A stretch of 64,000 bases of DNA from Hansschlegelia quercus (GCF_004310425.1 NZ_SIUB01000001.1:372001-436000); one strand, 5' to 3'; shown: positions 46,101-54,324, counted from the first letter of the stretch. Program-made: numbers and translations. The notes: generated by a model from the letters alone, not told the origin.

Positions 46101-46653
46101 GATCACGGATGACGCGCATGCCGCGCCCGCCCCCGCCCCACGCGGCCTTGAGCATGACCGGCAGGCCGATCTCTTCGGCCGCCTTGCGGACGAGCGCCGG
46201 ATCGTCCGGCAGCGGCTCGGTCGCGGGCATCACCGGCACGCCGCAACTGATCGCAAGGTTGCGCGCGGCGACCTTGTTGCCGAGCTTGCGCATCGTGTCC
46301 GGCGAGGGGCCGATGAACAGGATTCCGGCTTCCGCGCAGGCGTCGGCGAATTCGGGGCTTTCGGACAGGAAGCCGTAGCCCGGATGGATGGCGTCGACGC
46401 CGGCCTCGGTCGCGACGCGGATGATCTCGGGGATCGAGAGATAGGCCTCGAGCGGCCCCATCCCGCGACCGACGCGATAGGCCTCGTCGGCCTTGAAGCG
46501 GTGGAGCGAGAGCTTGTCCTCCTCCGCGTAGATCGCGACCGTGCGGATGCCGAGCTCGGCGGCCGCGCGGAAGACGCGGATGGCGATCTCCGACCTGTTT
46601 GCGACGAGAAGCTTGGTGATCTTTCGCGGCTCAACGGTCGGGCTGGCGCTCAT
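43183..46653 (-). CDS. pyc: Pyruvate carboxylase
   Basis: This biotin enzyme makes oxaloacetate from pyruvate and bicarbonate, the main anaplerotic route in many Hyphomicrobiales. The single 1156-residue chain has all three parts. The biotin carboxylase region covers about 10-460 (KLLVANRSEIAIRVFRAA, KAAWGGGGRGMR, FIEVNPRIQVEHTVTE). The carboxyltransferase barrel covers about 540-830 (TDTTMRDAHQSLLATRMR, GGATFDVAMRFL, HTHDTSG). The biotin carrier domain at the C-terminus has the biotinylated Lys in IEAMKMETAI. A pyruvate/allostery linker lies between. The length is normal. A 59-codon membrane protein gene overlaps its stop. The upstream 113 bases probably hold its promoter. Confidence 0.97.
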   Translation of the reverse strand: MSASPTVEPRKITKLLVANRSEIAIRVFRAAAELGIRTVAIYAEEDKLSLHRFKADEAYRVGRGMGPLEAYLSIPEIIRVATEAGVDAIHPGYGFLSESPEFADACAEAGILFIGPSPDTMRKLGNKVAARNLAISCGVPVMPATEPLPDDPALVRKAAEEIGLPVMLKAAWGGGGRGMRVIRDLDKLPQEVINAKREAKSAFGKDDVYLEKLVERARHVEVQILGDRHGNAVHLFERDCSVQRRHQKVVERAPAPYLDEERRKELCESALKIARATDYLGAGTVEYLMDADTGDFYFIEVNPRIQVEHTVTEVVTGVDIVKAQIHVIEGAAIGTPESGVPLQQDMRLNGHALQCRITTENPEDNFIPDYGRISAYRGAMGFGVRVDGGTAYSGAVITRFYDPLLEKLTCWAPTPEEACLRMSRSLREYRIRGVATNLAFLENVVEHPTFLNGETTTRFIDETPELFAFEKRQDRATRLLTYIADVTVNGHPEVKGRAKPKEGTAAPAAPVFGEGEPPAGSRQLLKELGPKKFAEWMRAEKRVLVTDTTMRDAHQSLLATRMRTFDIAAAARSYATGLPNLLSLECWGGATFDVAMRFLNEDPWERLAKIREGAPNLLLQCLVRGSNGVGYANYPDNVVSGFVKHAAKEGMDLFRVFDCLNWIENMRVTIDAVNETDAICEAAICYTGDLLDASRPKYDLKYYVSLAKELEKAGAHVLCVKDMGGLLKPSAAGMLIKALREEVGLPLHLHTHDTSGLSAATVLLAVEAGVDAVDVAMDALSGMTSQPCLGSIVATLKSGERDTGLDMEAIREISLYWEAARTQYAAFESNLLAPASEVYLHEMPGGQFTNLKEQARSMGLESRWNEVAKTYRDVNDMFGDVVKVTPTSKVVGDMALVMVSAGLTRAEVEDPDVDVSFPESVIQLMKGELSQPPGGFPPGIQAKVLKGEKPLTQRAGTLMPPADFGAVRAEVEEKIDRTVSEDELFSYLMYPKVFVDFATQEKKYGPVSTLPTPVFFYGLPAGEETAVEIERGKTLVIRCQGVGETDEEGQVKVFFELNGQPRIIKVPNRSAANVREARRKANESDPGHVAAPMPGVISTVSVKQGQSVAQGDVLCSIEAMKMETAIHAERVGVVKEVLVTPGTPVDAKDLLVVIGE

Positions 46654-46766
46654 CGGATCGGTCTGTCTCCGGGTCGTTTGAAAACACCGCGAGGGACCCG
46701 CGGCCAGCAGAACTTATCGCAAGTTTTCCCTGGCGCGGACGCGAAATTCGCTTGGTCCGTCATGTC

Positions 46767-47999
46767 TCAGGAAGCGATCGCGGGCGCCTGCAGCGAGCTG
46801 GGCTCGGCCGCCTCGCGCGGGCTCGGCTTCGCGATCGACGGCGACTGCGGCGGGCCGCCCTTGCCGACCCGACCAAGACTGTCGGCGGCGTGGGCGAGCC
46901 CGGCCAGAACGCCGACCATGGCGAGCGAATAGACGATCTGCACGATGACCGAGTGGTGGAACCAGTCGAACAGGCCGTGGGTGAACGCCGCGAACACGCT
47001 GGAGATCACGAACATCGGCAGGCTGCGTCGGCCGATCAGCACCATCGAGCGGCCGAGGAGCGTCTGGTCGATTCGCATGTCCTTCTTGAGGTAGAGCGTC
47101 GCGAGATGCGCCATCGCCAGGAAATGGATGAGGCGCACCGGCGACGCGAAGGACTTGTCGGCGATGTCGGTCAGGAACGAGAGCGGCCGCCACTCCAGCA
47201 GGCCCGCCGTCGCCCACGGCGCGGCCGCGATGAAGCCTATGACGACGATGGCGATCGACAGCGCCTTGGTGGCCGGCCGCGCGACGAGACGCCTCACCCA
47301 AAGCTCGTCGCGGATGAGGAAGGTGACGAAGCCTGCCAGCATCACCGCCTGCCAAGTCAGCGGGTTGAACGTCCAGTGCCGCGTATCCGGATAGGAGGAG
47401 AGCGTGGCGCCCGTCATCCACGCGAAACTCCACACGACGACGGCGAAGGCGACGTAAGGCGCTACACGGTCGCGGAATGCGCTGAACAGCACGCCCAGCA
47501 TCAGCGTCAGCAGGATGTAAAGCGGCAGGATGTCGAGCAGCGGCGGCAGATAAGCGAGGGTGACGAGCTTCGGCAGCACCGTCTCCGTCGACAGCAGGAA
47601 GGGGCGGATGAACAGGTCGCGCTCGACCACGCTCGAATCCGCGACGCCCCGGTAGAACACGGCGAAGGCCGCGATCACCACGAAGGCGGTGATGTGGTGG
47701 AGGTAGAGCGTAAAGGCCCGGCCGATGCAGTACGGAATTGCCATCAGCGGCCGCGAGGCGAACTTCGCCGCGAACATGCTCGCCATCGCGAAGCCGGACA
47801 AAAAGACGAACAGCTCGGCGGAATCCGAAAGCCCGATATATTTCGTCGTGGCCCAGCTCATGACGCTGTTGGCCGAGTGGTTCCAGAAGATGAAGACGAT
47901 CGCGAGGCCGCGCCAGAAGTCGATGCGCCAGTCGCGCGACGAGGCGCCCGGCAGAGCCGTCTCGACCACGGGGTCCTGCCTTACGGGGGGATTCGCCAT
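46767..47999 (-). CDS. opgC: OpgC-type membrane acyltransferase
   Basis: The 410-residue protein has about ten membrane helices and the OpgC family signature RDWRIDFWRGLAIVFIFWNH at the start and LSDSAELFVFLSGFAMASMF after it. OpgC-like proteins attach succinyl or other acyl groups to osmoregulated periplasmic glucans; whether the substrate here is a cyclic glucan is inference. The C-terminal 45 residues are polar and Pro/Ser-rich. It follows an MFS transporter and galE on the same strand with a 63-base gap, so the three may be one envelope-related cluster. Confidence 0.88.
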   Translation of the reverse strand: MANPPVRQDPVVETALPGASSRDWRIDFWRGLAIVFIFWNHSANSVMSWATTKYIGLSDSAELFVFLSGFAMASMFAAKFASRPLMAIPYCIGRAFTLYLHHITAFVVIAAFAVFYRGVADSSVVERDLFIRPFLLSTETVLPKLVTLAYLPPLLDILPLYILLTLMLGVLFSAFRDRVAPYVAFAVVVWSFAWMTGATLSSYPDTRHWTFNPLTWQAVMLAGFVTFLIRDELWVRRLVARPATKALSIAIVVIGFIAAAPWATAGLLEWRPLSFLTDIADKSFASPVRLIHFLAMAHLATLYLKKDMRIDQTLLGRSMVLIGRRSLPMFVISSVFAAFTHGLFDWFHHSVIVQIVYSLAMVGVLAGLAHAADSLGRVGKGGPPQSPSIAKPSPREAAEPSSLQAPAIAS

Positions 48000-48062
48000 G
48001 TCTTCCTGCTCCCCGTAGCCGGCGCCTCGCCGCCAACGCGTCGAGACATTCGATGGTTCAGG

Positions 48063-49511
48063 TCACGCGATCTGCGACAGCGGCGGCGCCACCTCTTCGA
48101 GCGATTTGCCTTCCGCGTCCACCCCGAACAGGAGCGCAGCGACGCCTGCCGCGATCATGAGGGCCGCCGCGCCGGCATAGCCCCAGAAGATCGGCCACGG
48201 TTCGCCGCCGCCGATCAGACGGCCGAAGATGGAGGGCGCGACCACGCCGCCGATGCCGGTCCCGATCGCGTAGAACGCCGCGATCGCAAGAGCGCGCACC
48301 TCAAGAGGAAAGACCTCGCTCGCCGTCAGATAGGCCGAACTCGCGGCTGAGGAGGCGAAGAAGAAGATCATGCACCACGCCGCGGTCTGGGTGACCGCGC
48401 TCAACAGGCCGAGCGCGAAGAGGTAGCCGGTGGCGAGCAGCAGAATCCCCGAGACCGCATAGGTCGCGAAGATCATTTTTCGCCGTCCGACCGTGTCAAA
48501 CAGCGGACCGAGGACGATCGGGCCGATGACGTTGCCAATGGCGAAGGGAACGAGGTAGAGCCCGACATGCGCAGGCTCGGTCCCGTAAAACTTCGTAAGC
48601 ACTAGGCCGTAAGTGAAGAAGATTGCGTTGTAGAGGAACGCCTGCGCGATCATGAGCAGCAGAACGAGGGCCGAGCGGCCGCGGTAGCGCCCAAGCATCG
48701 CGTGGAAGATCAGGCCGAAGCCGAAACTCCGCCGCGGCTCGATCTTGAGGAGGCCGGTCGCCGGCGCAAGCCGCTTGCCGGTCTCGCGCGCGACCTCCTG
48801 CTCGATCTCCGCGACGACCTTCTCGCCTTCCTCGAGGAAGCCGTGGGTGACGAGCCAGCGCGGGCTTTCCGGCACGAAGCGGCGCGTGAACAGGATGAGC
48901 AGGCCGAGCGCCGCGCCGATGCCGAAGCCCAGCCGCCAGCCGAGGTCGACGGGCACGATCGCGGGATCGAGCAGCACGACGGTCGCGCCCGAACCAAGCG
49001 CGGCGCCGGCCCAAAAGCTGCCGTTGACGATGAGCGCGACGCGGCCGCGCAGCCGCGCAGGCGTCATCTCGTCGATCGCGGAGTTGATCGCCGCGTATTC
49101 CCCGCCGATGCCGACGCCCGTCAGGAAGCGGAAGGCGGCGAGGCTCCACACGTCGAACGCAAAGGCGGACAGCAGGACGCCGGCGACGTAGATGCCGAGG
49201 GTCGCAAAGAAGATCAGCTTGCGGCCGAAGCGGTCGGTCAGCCAGCCGAAGGCCAACGCGCCGGCCACCGCGCCCAGGAGATAGGCGGAGGCCAGCCCGC
49301 CGATCCCAGCTTCGCTGAGGGCCAGCGTGTCGGCATGCTGGAGGATCGGGCCGAGCGCGCCGACGATCGTGACCTCGAGCCCGTCGAGCGCCCAGGTCAC
49401 GCCAAGCGCGATGACGACGAGAAGATGGAAGCGCGACCAGGGCAGCCGGTCGAGGCGCGCGGGGATGTCGGTCTCGACAGCTGCCGCGACTGCCTCCCGG
49501 CGCGGCGCCAT
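48063..49511 (-). CDS. Major facilitator superfamily transporter (sugar porter-like)
   Basis: The 482-residue protein has 12 predicted helices. The loop signature GWLTDRFGRKLIFFATLG appears between helices 2 and 3, FLTGVGIGGEYAAINSAIDE follows, then PESPRWLVTHGFLEEG before a central loop and FDTVGRRKMIF in the second half, as in the sugar porter and metabolite:H+ symporter groups. The substrate is unknown. Its ATG shares one base with the galE stop, so the two are translationally coupled, which hints at a sugar or aromatic acid substrate. Confidence 0.88.
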   Translation of the reverse strand: MAPRREAVAAAVETDIPARLDRLPWSRFHLLVVIALGVTWALDGLEVTIVGALGPILQHADTLALSEAGIGGLASAYLLGAVAGALAFGWLTDRFGRKLIFFATLGIYVAGVLLSAFAFDVWSLAAFRFLTGVGIGGEYAAINSAIDEMTPARLRGRVALIVNGSFWAGAALGSGATVVLLDPAIVPVDLGWRLGFGIGAALGLLILFTRRFVPESPRWLVTHGFLEEGEKVVAEIEQEVARETGKRLAPATGLLKIEPRRSFGFGLIFHAMLGRYRGRSALVLLLMIAQAFLYNAIFFTYGLVLTKFYGTEPAHVGLYLVPFAIGNVIGPIVLGPLFDTVGRRKMIFATYAVSGILLLATGYLFALGLLSAVTQTAAWCMIFFFASSAASSAYLTASEVFPLEVRALAIAAFYAIGTGIGGVVAPSIFGRLIGGGEPWPIFWGYAGAAALMIAAGVAALLFGVDAEGKSLEEVAPPLSQIA

Positions 49512-50500
49512 CAGGCCGCGTCGCGCTGGGCGAGACGCTGCTCCCAGGCGAGCGCGTGGCCGACGATCGTGTCGAGATCGTCATGGTCCGGCGTCCATTT
49601 CAACGTCTGGCGGGCGACAGACGCATCGGCCACCAGCGAAGCGGGATCGCCGTCGCGCCGAGGAGCGCGCTTCACCGGGAAATCGACGCCGGAGACGCGC
49701 TTCACCGATTCGATCACTTCGAGGACAGAGGCACCACGGCCGTACCCGCAATTCGCCGTGAGCGGCGCGCCACCGCCGGCGAGATAGTCGAGCGCCTGCA
49801 GATGCGCCTTGGCCAGGTCGGACACGTGGATGTAGTCCCGTACGCAGGTGCCGTCGCGCGTCGGATAATCATCGCCGAATATGTCGAGGCCGGCGCGCTT
49901 CCCGACGACGACGCCCGCCGCCGTCTTGATGAGATGCGTCGCGCGCGCGCTCGATTGACCCGCCCTGCCCTGCGGGTCGGCGCCAGCGACGTTGAAGTAG
50001 CGCAGGACGACGTAAGGCAGACCGTAGGCGCGCGCGCTGTCCGCGAGCATGCGCTCCGTCATCAGCTTCGACGCGCCGTAGGGCGAGACCGGGTCGAGCG
50101 GCGACGTCTCCTTGAGCGGCTCGGCCGAGGCCTCCCCGTAGACGGCCGCGGTGGACGAGAAGACGAAGCGCTTCACGCCGCTCTTCACCGCCGCAGCGAT
50201 CAGCGCGCGGGAGCGCACGGTGTTGTTGAGGTAGTAGTCGAGCGGATCGGTCACCGAGTCCGGAACCACGATCGAGCCCGCAAAATGGACGATCGCGTCG
50301 ATTCCCTTCTCGGCGATCACCTTCGCGACGAGCGCTTCATCCGAAACGCATCCCTCGACGAAATCCGCCGCGGCGGGGACCGCCGTCCGGAAGCCCGTGG
50401 ACAGATTGTCGAGCACCGCGACCTGCTGCCCCGCGTCGAGCAGGGCGAGGACCATGTGGCTGCCGATATAGCCGGCGCCGCCCGTCACAAGGATTGTCAT
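49511..50500 (-). CDS. galE: UDP-glucose 4-epimerase
   Basis: GalE interconverts UDP-glucose and UDP-galactose and so supplies galactose for surface glycans, including the substrate used by Glf at 995. The 329-residue extended SDR enzyme has the NAD motif TGGAGYIGSHMV at the start, the catalytic Ser in FSSTAAVYGE and the Tyr-x-x-x-Lys in PYGASKLMTE. GGGGGAAG precedes the ATG at 50500, and the N-terminal extension of the open frame is not needed. It is the first gene of a unit with the MFS transporter. Confidence 0.95.
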   Translation of the reverse strand: MTILVTGGAGYIGSHMVLALLDAGQQVAVLDNLSTGFRTAVPAAADFVEGCVSDEALVAKVIAEKGIDAIVHFAGSIVVPDSVTDPLDYYLNNTVRSRALIAAAVKSGVKRFVFSSTAAVYGEASAEPLKETSPLDPVSPYGASKLMTERMLADSARAYGLPYVVLRYFNVAGADPQGRAGQSSARATHLIKTAAGVVVGKRAGLDIFGDDYPTRDGTCVRDYIHVSDLAKAHLQALDYLAGGGAPLTANCGYGRGASVLEVIESVKRVSGVDFPVKRAPRRDGDPASLVADASVARQTLKWTPDHDDLDTIVGHALAWEQRLAQRDAA

Positions 50501-50720
50501 TGCTTCCCCCAAACGTCTGGCGGCGGAACTTTCCGATTCACGACCCGAGGCAAGACCACGACGCTTCGAGATGCAAGCGGCCAACGGCCGCAGCAGCGCT
50601 CCATCATCCGTGGGGGCCGCGTCCAGTCCTAAAGCGGCAACCGCTTTGAAGCGGCGCTCTGCGAGACGCCAGCTAAATTCCCTGCCTCTTCGCGTGAAAA
50701 TACATAGCAGCTTACCCCCG

Positions 50721-51425
50721 ATGCAGGATAAATCCCTCGGGATGGAAAACAATCGCGGCCATATCGATCAGATTCCGGACGCTGGCGCGAAGGAAGGCGA
50801 GAGCGCCGCCGTCGCAGAGCTCCGCCACCAGTTCCGCAACCAGATCCAGACGATGACGAGCCTCGTCGGGCTCTTCGGCGACCGCATGGAGCCAGGACCG
50901 GCCCGAGCCGCCTTCCTCGACCTACGGGCGCGCTTCGAAGCGACCGCCGTGATGCAGTCCGAAGAGTTCGCTCGCGGTGGCGACGTGCGCTGCGACGCCA
51001 TGCTTGCGGCGCTCGCTCGACGCATCGCTGTCCTTTACGATCCCGGCGGCCGGATGGCCCTTCATGTCGAGACCGCGCATTTCGCGGCCGAGGCGAAACG
51101 CGCAGCGACGATCGCGCAGCTTTTCGCCGAAATGCTGATCGAATTCTTCCGTGCCGGAGGCGCAAAACATGCGGAGGCGTCGGCGAAGATCTTCGTCGGC
51201 GCTGGACCCGACGGCGCCCTGCGCCTCAGGATCGCCGGGCCCGCCTTGCCGCCGGCCGGTCAGCCGGACGGCGGTGATACGCTCGGCCGCATGATCATGG
51301 ACAGTCTGGCGCAGAGCCTTGCCGGTCGCGTCGAACGCGAAACGGCGGACAGGTTCTTGCTCGAAGCGACGGCGTCCGGGAATCCCGATCCGGGCAAGGC
51401 CTGGAAAGTTGACTTGGCGGCGTGA
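50721..51425 (+). CDS. HisKA_2-like protein with degenerate ATPase domain, next to phyR
   Basis: The 234-residue soluble protein has a two-helix dimerisation segment AVAELRHQFRNQIQTMTSLV that aligns with the HisKA_2/HWE phosphoacceptor helix (HHRVKNNLQ type) and keeps one His. The following domain has the outline of a GHKL ATPase, but the N-box reads FAEMLIEFFRAG without asparagines, and the G boxes are missing (LRIAGPALPPAG, LGRMIMDSLAQ). It is unlikely to bind ATP. A histidine phosphotransferase (ChpT-like) or phosphatase role acting on PhyR is the best inference. It lies 71 bases upstream of phyR on the same strand. Start choice between 50721 and 50742 is uncertain. Confidence 0.7.
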   Translation: MQDKSLGMENNRGHIDQIPDAGAKEGESAAVAELRHQFRNQIQTMTSLVGLFGDRMEPGPARAAFLDLRARFEATAVMQSEEFARGGDVRCDAMLAALARRIAVLYDPGGRMALHVETAHFAAEAKRAATIAQLFAEMLIEFFRAGGAKHAEASAKIFVGAGPDGALRLRIAGPALPPAGQPDGGDTLGRMIMDSLAQSLAGRVERETADRFLLEATASGNPDPGKAWKVDLAA

Positions 51426-51496
51426 AGTCTTGCTGATTGCCGCGACAGCGCCATCTTGCGCGCCGTCGACCCTCTTTTGAGTTCGGACCCAAGTTT

Positions 51497-52294
51497 ATGG
51501 CACTCGCCGACACGATCGCGCCCCATCTTCCTTTCCTGCGCCGCTACGCCCGCGCGCTGACGGGCCGACAGGACAGCGGCGACGCCTATGTCGCCGCAGT
51601 CCTGAAAGCGCTGATCGCGGACCCCTCCATCTTCCCGAGCGACAGCGAGCCGCGCGTCGGCCTCTACGCGATCTTCTCGCGCATCTGGTCGTCGGTCGCG
51701 CTCAACGTCGAGACCGGTGTCGAGTCGCCCGAAAGCGAGCGCACGATCGAGGCGCTGACGCCGCGCTCCCGCCAAGTCTTCCTGCTCGTCTCGGTCGAAG
51801 GTTTCACGCCGTCGGAAGCCGCCCAGATCCTCGGCATCTCCGAGCCCGACATCGCCCAGGCGATCGACGAGGCCGGCCGCGAGATCGCCGAGCAGGTCGC
51901 GACCGACGTGCTCATCATCGAGGACGAGCCGATCATCGCGATGGATCTCGCGAAGCTCGTCGAGGGTCTCGGCCACAACGTCATCGGCACCGCTCGGACC
52001 CATACCGAGGCCGTCGCCCTCGCCGGCCGTTCGTCGCCGGGACTCGTTCTCGCCGACATCCAGCTCGCCGACGGCTCGTCGGGTCTCGAGGCGGTAAACG
52101 AGATGCTGCCGAACCTCGACGTTCCGGTGATCTTCATCACCGCCTACCCCGAGCGCCTGCTGAGCGGCGAGCGTCCGGAGCCGGTGTTCCTCGTCACGAA
52201 GCCTTTCCAGGCCTCGACCGTGAAGGCGATCGTCAGCCAGGCCCTGTTCTTCGGCGCCAAGGCCCGCAACGCGGATCGCCGCGGCGCCGCCTGA
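51497..52294 (+). CDS. phyR: PhyR anti-anti-sigma response regulator
   Basis: PhyR is the master switch of the alphaproteobacterial general stress response. When phosphorylated, its sigma-like domain binds NepR and frees EcfG. The 265-residue protein has an N-terminal sigma-like part (residues 1-125: IAPHLPFLRRYARALTGRQ, ALTPRSRQVFLLVSVEGFTP) and a C-terminal receiver (from about 135). The receiver has VLIIEDEP, the phosphoacceptor Asp in GLVLADIQLADGSSG, and PVIFITAYPE, the FAT-GUY-type loop, with the Lys in LVTKPF. The genes nepR and ecfG are 1.2 kb downstream on the same strand, separated by dps and a small gene, rather than divergent as often seen. Confidence 0.96.
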   Translation: MALADTIAPHLPFLRRYARALTGRQDSGDAYVAAVLKALIADPSIFPSDSEPRVGLYAIFSRIWSSVALNVETGVESPESERTIEALTPRSRQVFLLVSVEGFTPSEAAQILGISEPDIAQAIDEAGREIAEQVATDVLIIEDEPIIAMDLAKLVEGLGHNVIGTARTHTEAVALAGRSSPGLVLADIQLADGSSGLEAVNEMLPNLDVPVIFITAYPERLLSGERPEPVFLVTKPFQASTVKAIVSQALFFGAKARNADRRGAA

Positions 52295-52320
52295 GCGTCC
52301 ACCGCCGATCGAGATGACAA

Positions 52321-52355
52321 GCGCCGCGCGCCGTCGTGAGACGGCGCGGCGCTTT
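52321..52355 (+). terminator. Terminator after phyR
   Basis: Long GC-rich arms (52321-52335 and 52340-52352, with a two-base bulge) and a four-base loop are followed by TTT and another T-rich stretch. It separates phyR from dps transcription. Confidence 0.75.
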
Positions 52356-52387
52356 GCGTTTGCGATCGTTTTTAGCGGCGCGGCGCT

Positions 52388-52412
52388 GAAACTTTCTGTC
52401 AACTTTCGCGTT
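52388..52412 (+). promoter_or_regulatory. EcfG-like promoter of dps
   Basis: GAAAC at 52388-52392 and CGTT at 52409-52412 are spaced by 16 bases; only one base differs from the EcfG consensus. It lies about 70 bases before the dps ATG. Confidence 0.6.
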
Positions 52413-52480
52413 CTGGCACCAAGCCCCGGAGCGGGCAGGCAATCAGGCCGAGACCTAGTCCGGCGACAAGGGGTCTCGGT

Positions 52481-52990
52481 ATGTCTCAGGCAAGCGCCGT
52501 ATCGAACGTACGACCCATTTCAAAGGGCATCGACGTCGGGATCAGCGACATTGATCGCAAGGCTATCGCGGAGATGTTGAGCGAAGTCACGGTCCAGACC
52601 TACCGGACGCTCCTACGCTCCCAGGTCGTGCACTGGAATGTGGTCGGCCCGCTCTTCCAGCCGATCCACACCCTGACCGAGCAGCACTACACCGAACTCT
52701 TCGCCGCGATCGACCTAATCGCCGAGCGGATTCGCGCTCTCGGCCATGCTGTGCCGACCGGCAAGGCGGCCGCAGGCCTCGACCGGGCTCTCTCGCTTGG
52801 CGACCGCACGACGGCAAAGGCGATGATCGAGGAATTGATCGAGGATCATCAATCCATCGCCCGTCTCATCCGCGAAGGCGCGACCGAGGCGGAAGATCGC
52901 AACGATTTCGTCACGCATGACTTGATGGCCAACCGACTAGCCTTCCACGAGAAGGCGGTCTGGATGCTCCGGGCGACCATCGCGGATTAA
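52481..52990 (+). CDS. dps: Dps-family DNA-protecting ferritin
   Basis: The 169-residue protein is a Dps ferritin-like dodecamer subunit that oxidises and stores iron and protects DNA in stress. The ferroxidase-site motifs are visible: VVHWNVVGPLFQPIHTLTEQ with the His pair, then HYTELFAAIDLIAERIRALG with the acidic residues. The C-terminal part, DLMANRLAFHEKAVWMLRA, is typical. The N-terminal tail carries a few basic residues. An EcfG-like promoter precedes it, and it sits between phyR and nepR-ecfG, so it is very likely a stress-regulon member. Confidence 0.95.
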   Translation: MSQASAVSNVRPISKGIDVGISDIDRKAIAEMLSEVTVQTYRTLLRSQVVHWNVVGPLFQPIHTLTEQHYTELFAAIDLIAERIRALGHAVPTGKAAAGLDRALSLGDRTTAKAMIEELIEDHQSIARLIREGATEAEDRNDFVTHDLMANRLAFHEKAVWMLRATIAD

Positions 52991-53012
52991 CGCAAAACGA
53001 AAGGATATGAGC

Positions 53013-53342
53013 ATGGCGTATGTCAGCCACAGTTCCTATCATGCGTATGGTCGTTCCAGGGACTGGTCCCGCTTCGACGCATCGCTTCTCGGACGCGCCG
53101 CGATCGTCGCTCTCGCCGCTGGCGCCGCTGTGGTCGCCCTCTCGGGCGCAGCGATGGAAGAAGGCGGCGCGAAGGAGCAGCGAGTTCTCGGCAAAGGCGA
53201 CAGGATCGTCGCGGCCAGCGTCATGATCCCGGCGGCGTCGAAGACATACGTGGTCGATGGGCCCTCTCGCACGACGACCGTCGAGAAAGGGTCAGTTGCG
53301 GGGCTTTCCCAGGACTCGCCTTACGCCGCCGCGTTCAAATGA
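53013..53342 (+). CDS. Small single-span protein after dps
   Basis: The 109-residue product has a Ser/Tyr/Arg-rich start (SHSSYHAYGRSRDWSRFD), one hydrophobic helix (AAIVALAAGAAVVALSGA) and a polar, probably periplasmic tail. AAAGGA lies eight bases before the ATG at 53013; a nearer ATG at 53007 is too close to it. It follows dps by 22 bases and is probably co-transcribed. No family is recognised. Its position inside the PhyR-EcfG locus suggests a stress-related envelope role. Confidence 0.6.
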   Translation: MAYVSHSSYHAYGRSRDWSRFDASLLGRAAIVALAAGAAVVALSGAAMEEGGAKEQRVLGKGDRIVAASVMIPAASKTYVVDGPSRTTTVEKGSVAGLSQDSPYAAAFK

Positions 53343-53350
53343 GCTCGTTG

Positions 53351-53373
53351 GGGCGGCTCATAGCGAGCCGCCC
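53351..53373 (+). terminator. Hairpin terminator after the dps operon
   Basis: Perfect nine-base arms (53351-53359 and 53365-53373) with a five-base loop follow the stop of the preceding gene by eight bases. The downstream T content is low, so termination may be partial. Confidence 0.55.
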
Positions 53374-53517
53374 TTCGGGTATGCTTACGATGTTTTATGT
53401 TTAATAGTCTTAGATATTGAGACGCGAGACTTGTCGCCGGAACTTGGCTTCTATCTCTAGAGCTGACGAAGCAATCCTGGCTGCGGAGCGCGCGTCCGTG
53501 GACAGTAAGGTGAGTGC

Positions 53518-53736
53518 ATGACCCAGGGGAATTCCGACACGCAAGGCGCTCCGGACAACAGGTTGGACTCCGACGTGCAGGCCCATATCGGTCGTCAGCT
53601 CCGCGCCGGCTATGTCGACATCCTGAATCAGCCCGTGCCCGATCGCTTCCTCGAACTTCTGGCTCAGCTTGACCAGCGCGAGGAACAATCGGGACCTTCG
53701 AGCACTGATGGCGCGCTGAAGAACTGCTCGCGATGA
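53518..53736 (+). CDS. nepR: NepR anti-sigma factor
   Basis: The 72-residue protein has the two conserved NepR helices: DVQAHIGRQLRAGYVDILNQ and PVPDRFLELLAQLD. NepR holds EcfG inactive until phospho-PhyR captures it. The stop overlaps the ecfG ATG (ATGA), so sigma and anti-sigma are translated in step. The N-terminal 18 residues and the tail are polar and probably disordered, as in other NepR proteins. Confidence 0.94.
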   Translation: MTQGNSDTQGAPDNRLDSDVQAHIGRQLRAGYVDILNQPVPDRFLELLAQLDQREEQSGPSSTDGALKNCSR

Positions 53737-54293
53737 GCGATCCCACCGTTCGCGCGCCGCGCGACGAGCTCTTGATCCACATTCCCAGCCTGCGCGCCTT
53801 CGCGGTGTCGCTGTCGGGTCAGATCGACCGTGCGGACGACCTCGTGCAGGAGACGCTGGTCAAGGCATGGCGCAACCTCGGCAGCTTTACCGAGGGTACG
53901 AACATGCGCGCGTGGCTCTTTACGATTTTGCGCAACGTCTACATTTCCGAAATCCGCCGCCGCCGCCGCGAAGTGCAGGACACCGACGGCGTGTTTTCCG
54001 AAAGCGTCGCGGTGGCGCCGCAGCAGAACGGCCACATGGATTTGGCCGACTTCCGCAAGGCGCTGACCGAACTGCCCGAGGAGCAACGCGAGGCGCTGAT
54101 TCTGATCGGCGCCGCCGAGTTTTCCTACGAGGAAGCGGCGGAGATCGCGGGCTGTGCGGTCGGCACGGTGAAGAGCCGCGTGAATCGCGCTCGCACAGCG
54201 CTCGCGCGTCGGCTCAACTTGGATGTGAGTGAAATCGGACTCGAGCCTGCGCTGAGGGCGGCGCTCGGATCCGTGCGTTCCGGAGCGGCTTGA
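53733..54293 (+). CDS. ecfG: EcfG general stress sigma factor
   Basis: The 186-residue ECF sigma factor (ECF15 group) has region 2 at about residues 10-80 (AFAVSLSGQIDRADDLVQET, AWRNLGSFTEGTNMRAWLF, RNVYISEIRR) and region 4 at about 108-165 (LTELPEEQREALILIGAAEF, SYEEAAEIAGCAVGTVKSRV). It directs RNA polymerase to GGAAC-N16/17-(C/G)GTT promoters, three candidates of which are in this window. It is coupled to nepR by a four-base overlap and followed 31 bases later by a membrane HisKA_2-type protein. Confidence 0.96.
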   Translation: MSDPTVRAPRDELLIHIPSLRAFAVSLSGQIDRADDLVQETLVKAWRNLGSFTEGTNMRAWLFTILRNVYISEIRRRRREVQDTDGVFSESVAVAPQQNGHMDLADFRKALTELPEEQREALILIGAAEFSYEEAAEIAGCAVGTVKSRVNRARTALARRLNLDVSEIGLEPALRAALGSVRSGAA

Positions 54294-54324
54294 CGCAACG
54301 GGTTTCGGCCGGGCGATCGGAAGA

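Noticed and set aside
53440-53517. GGAAC before nepR as an EcfG promoter
   Set aside because: GGAAC is present near 53442, but the sequence 16-17 bases downstream is GAGC or AGCT rather than (C/G)GTT, so the -10 half fails.
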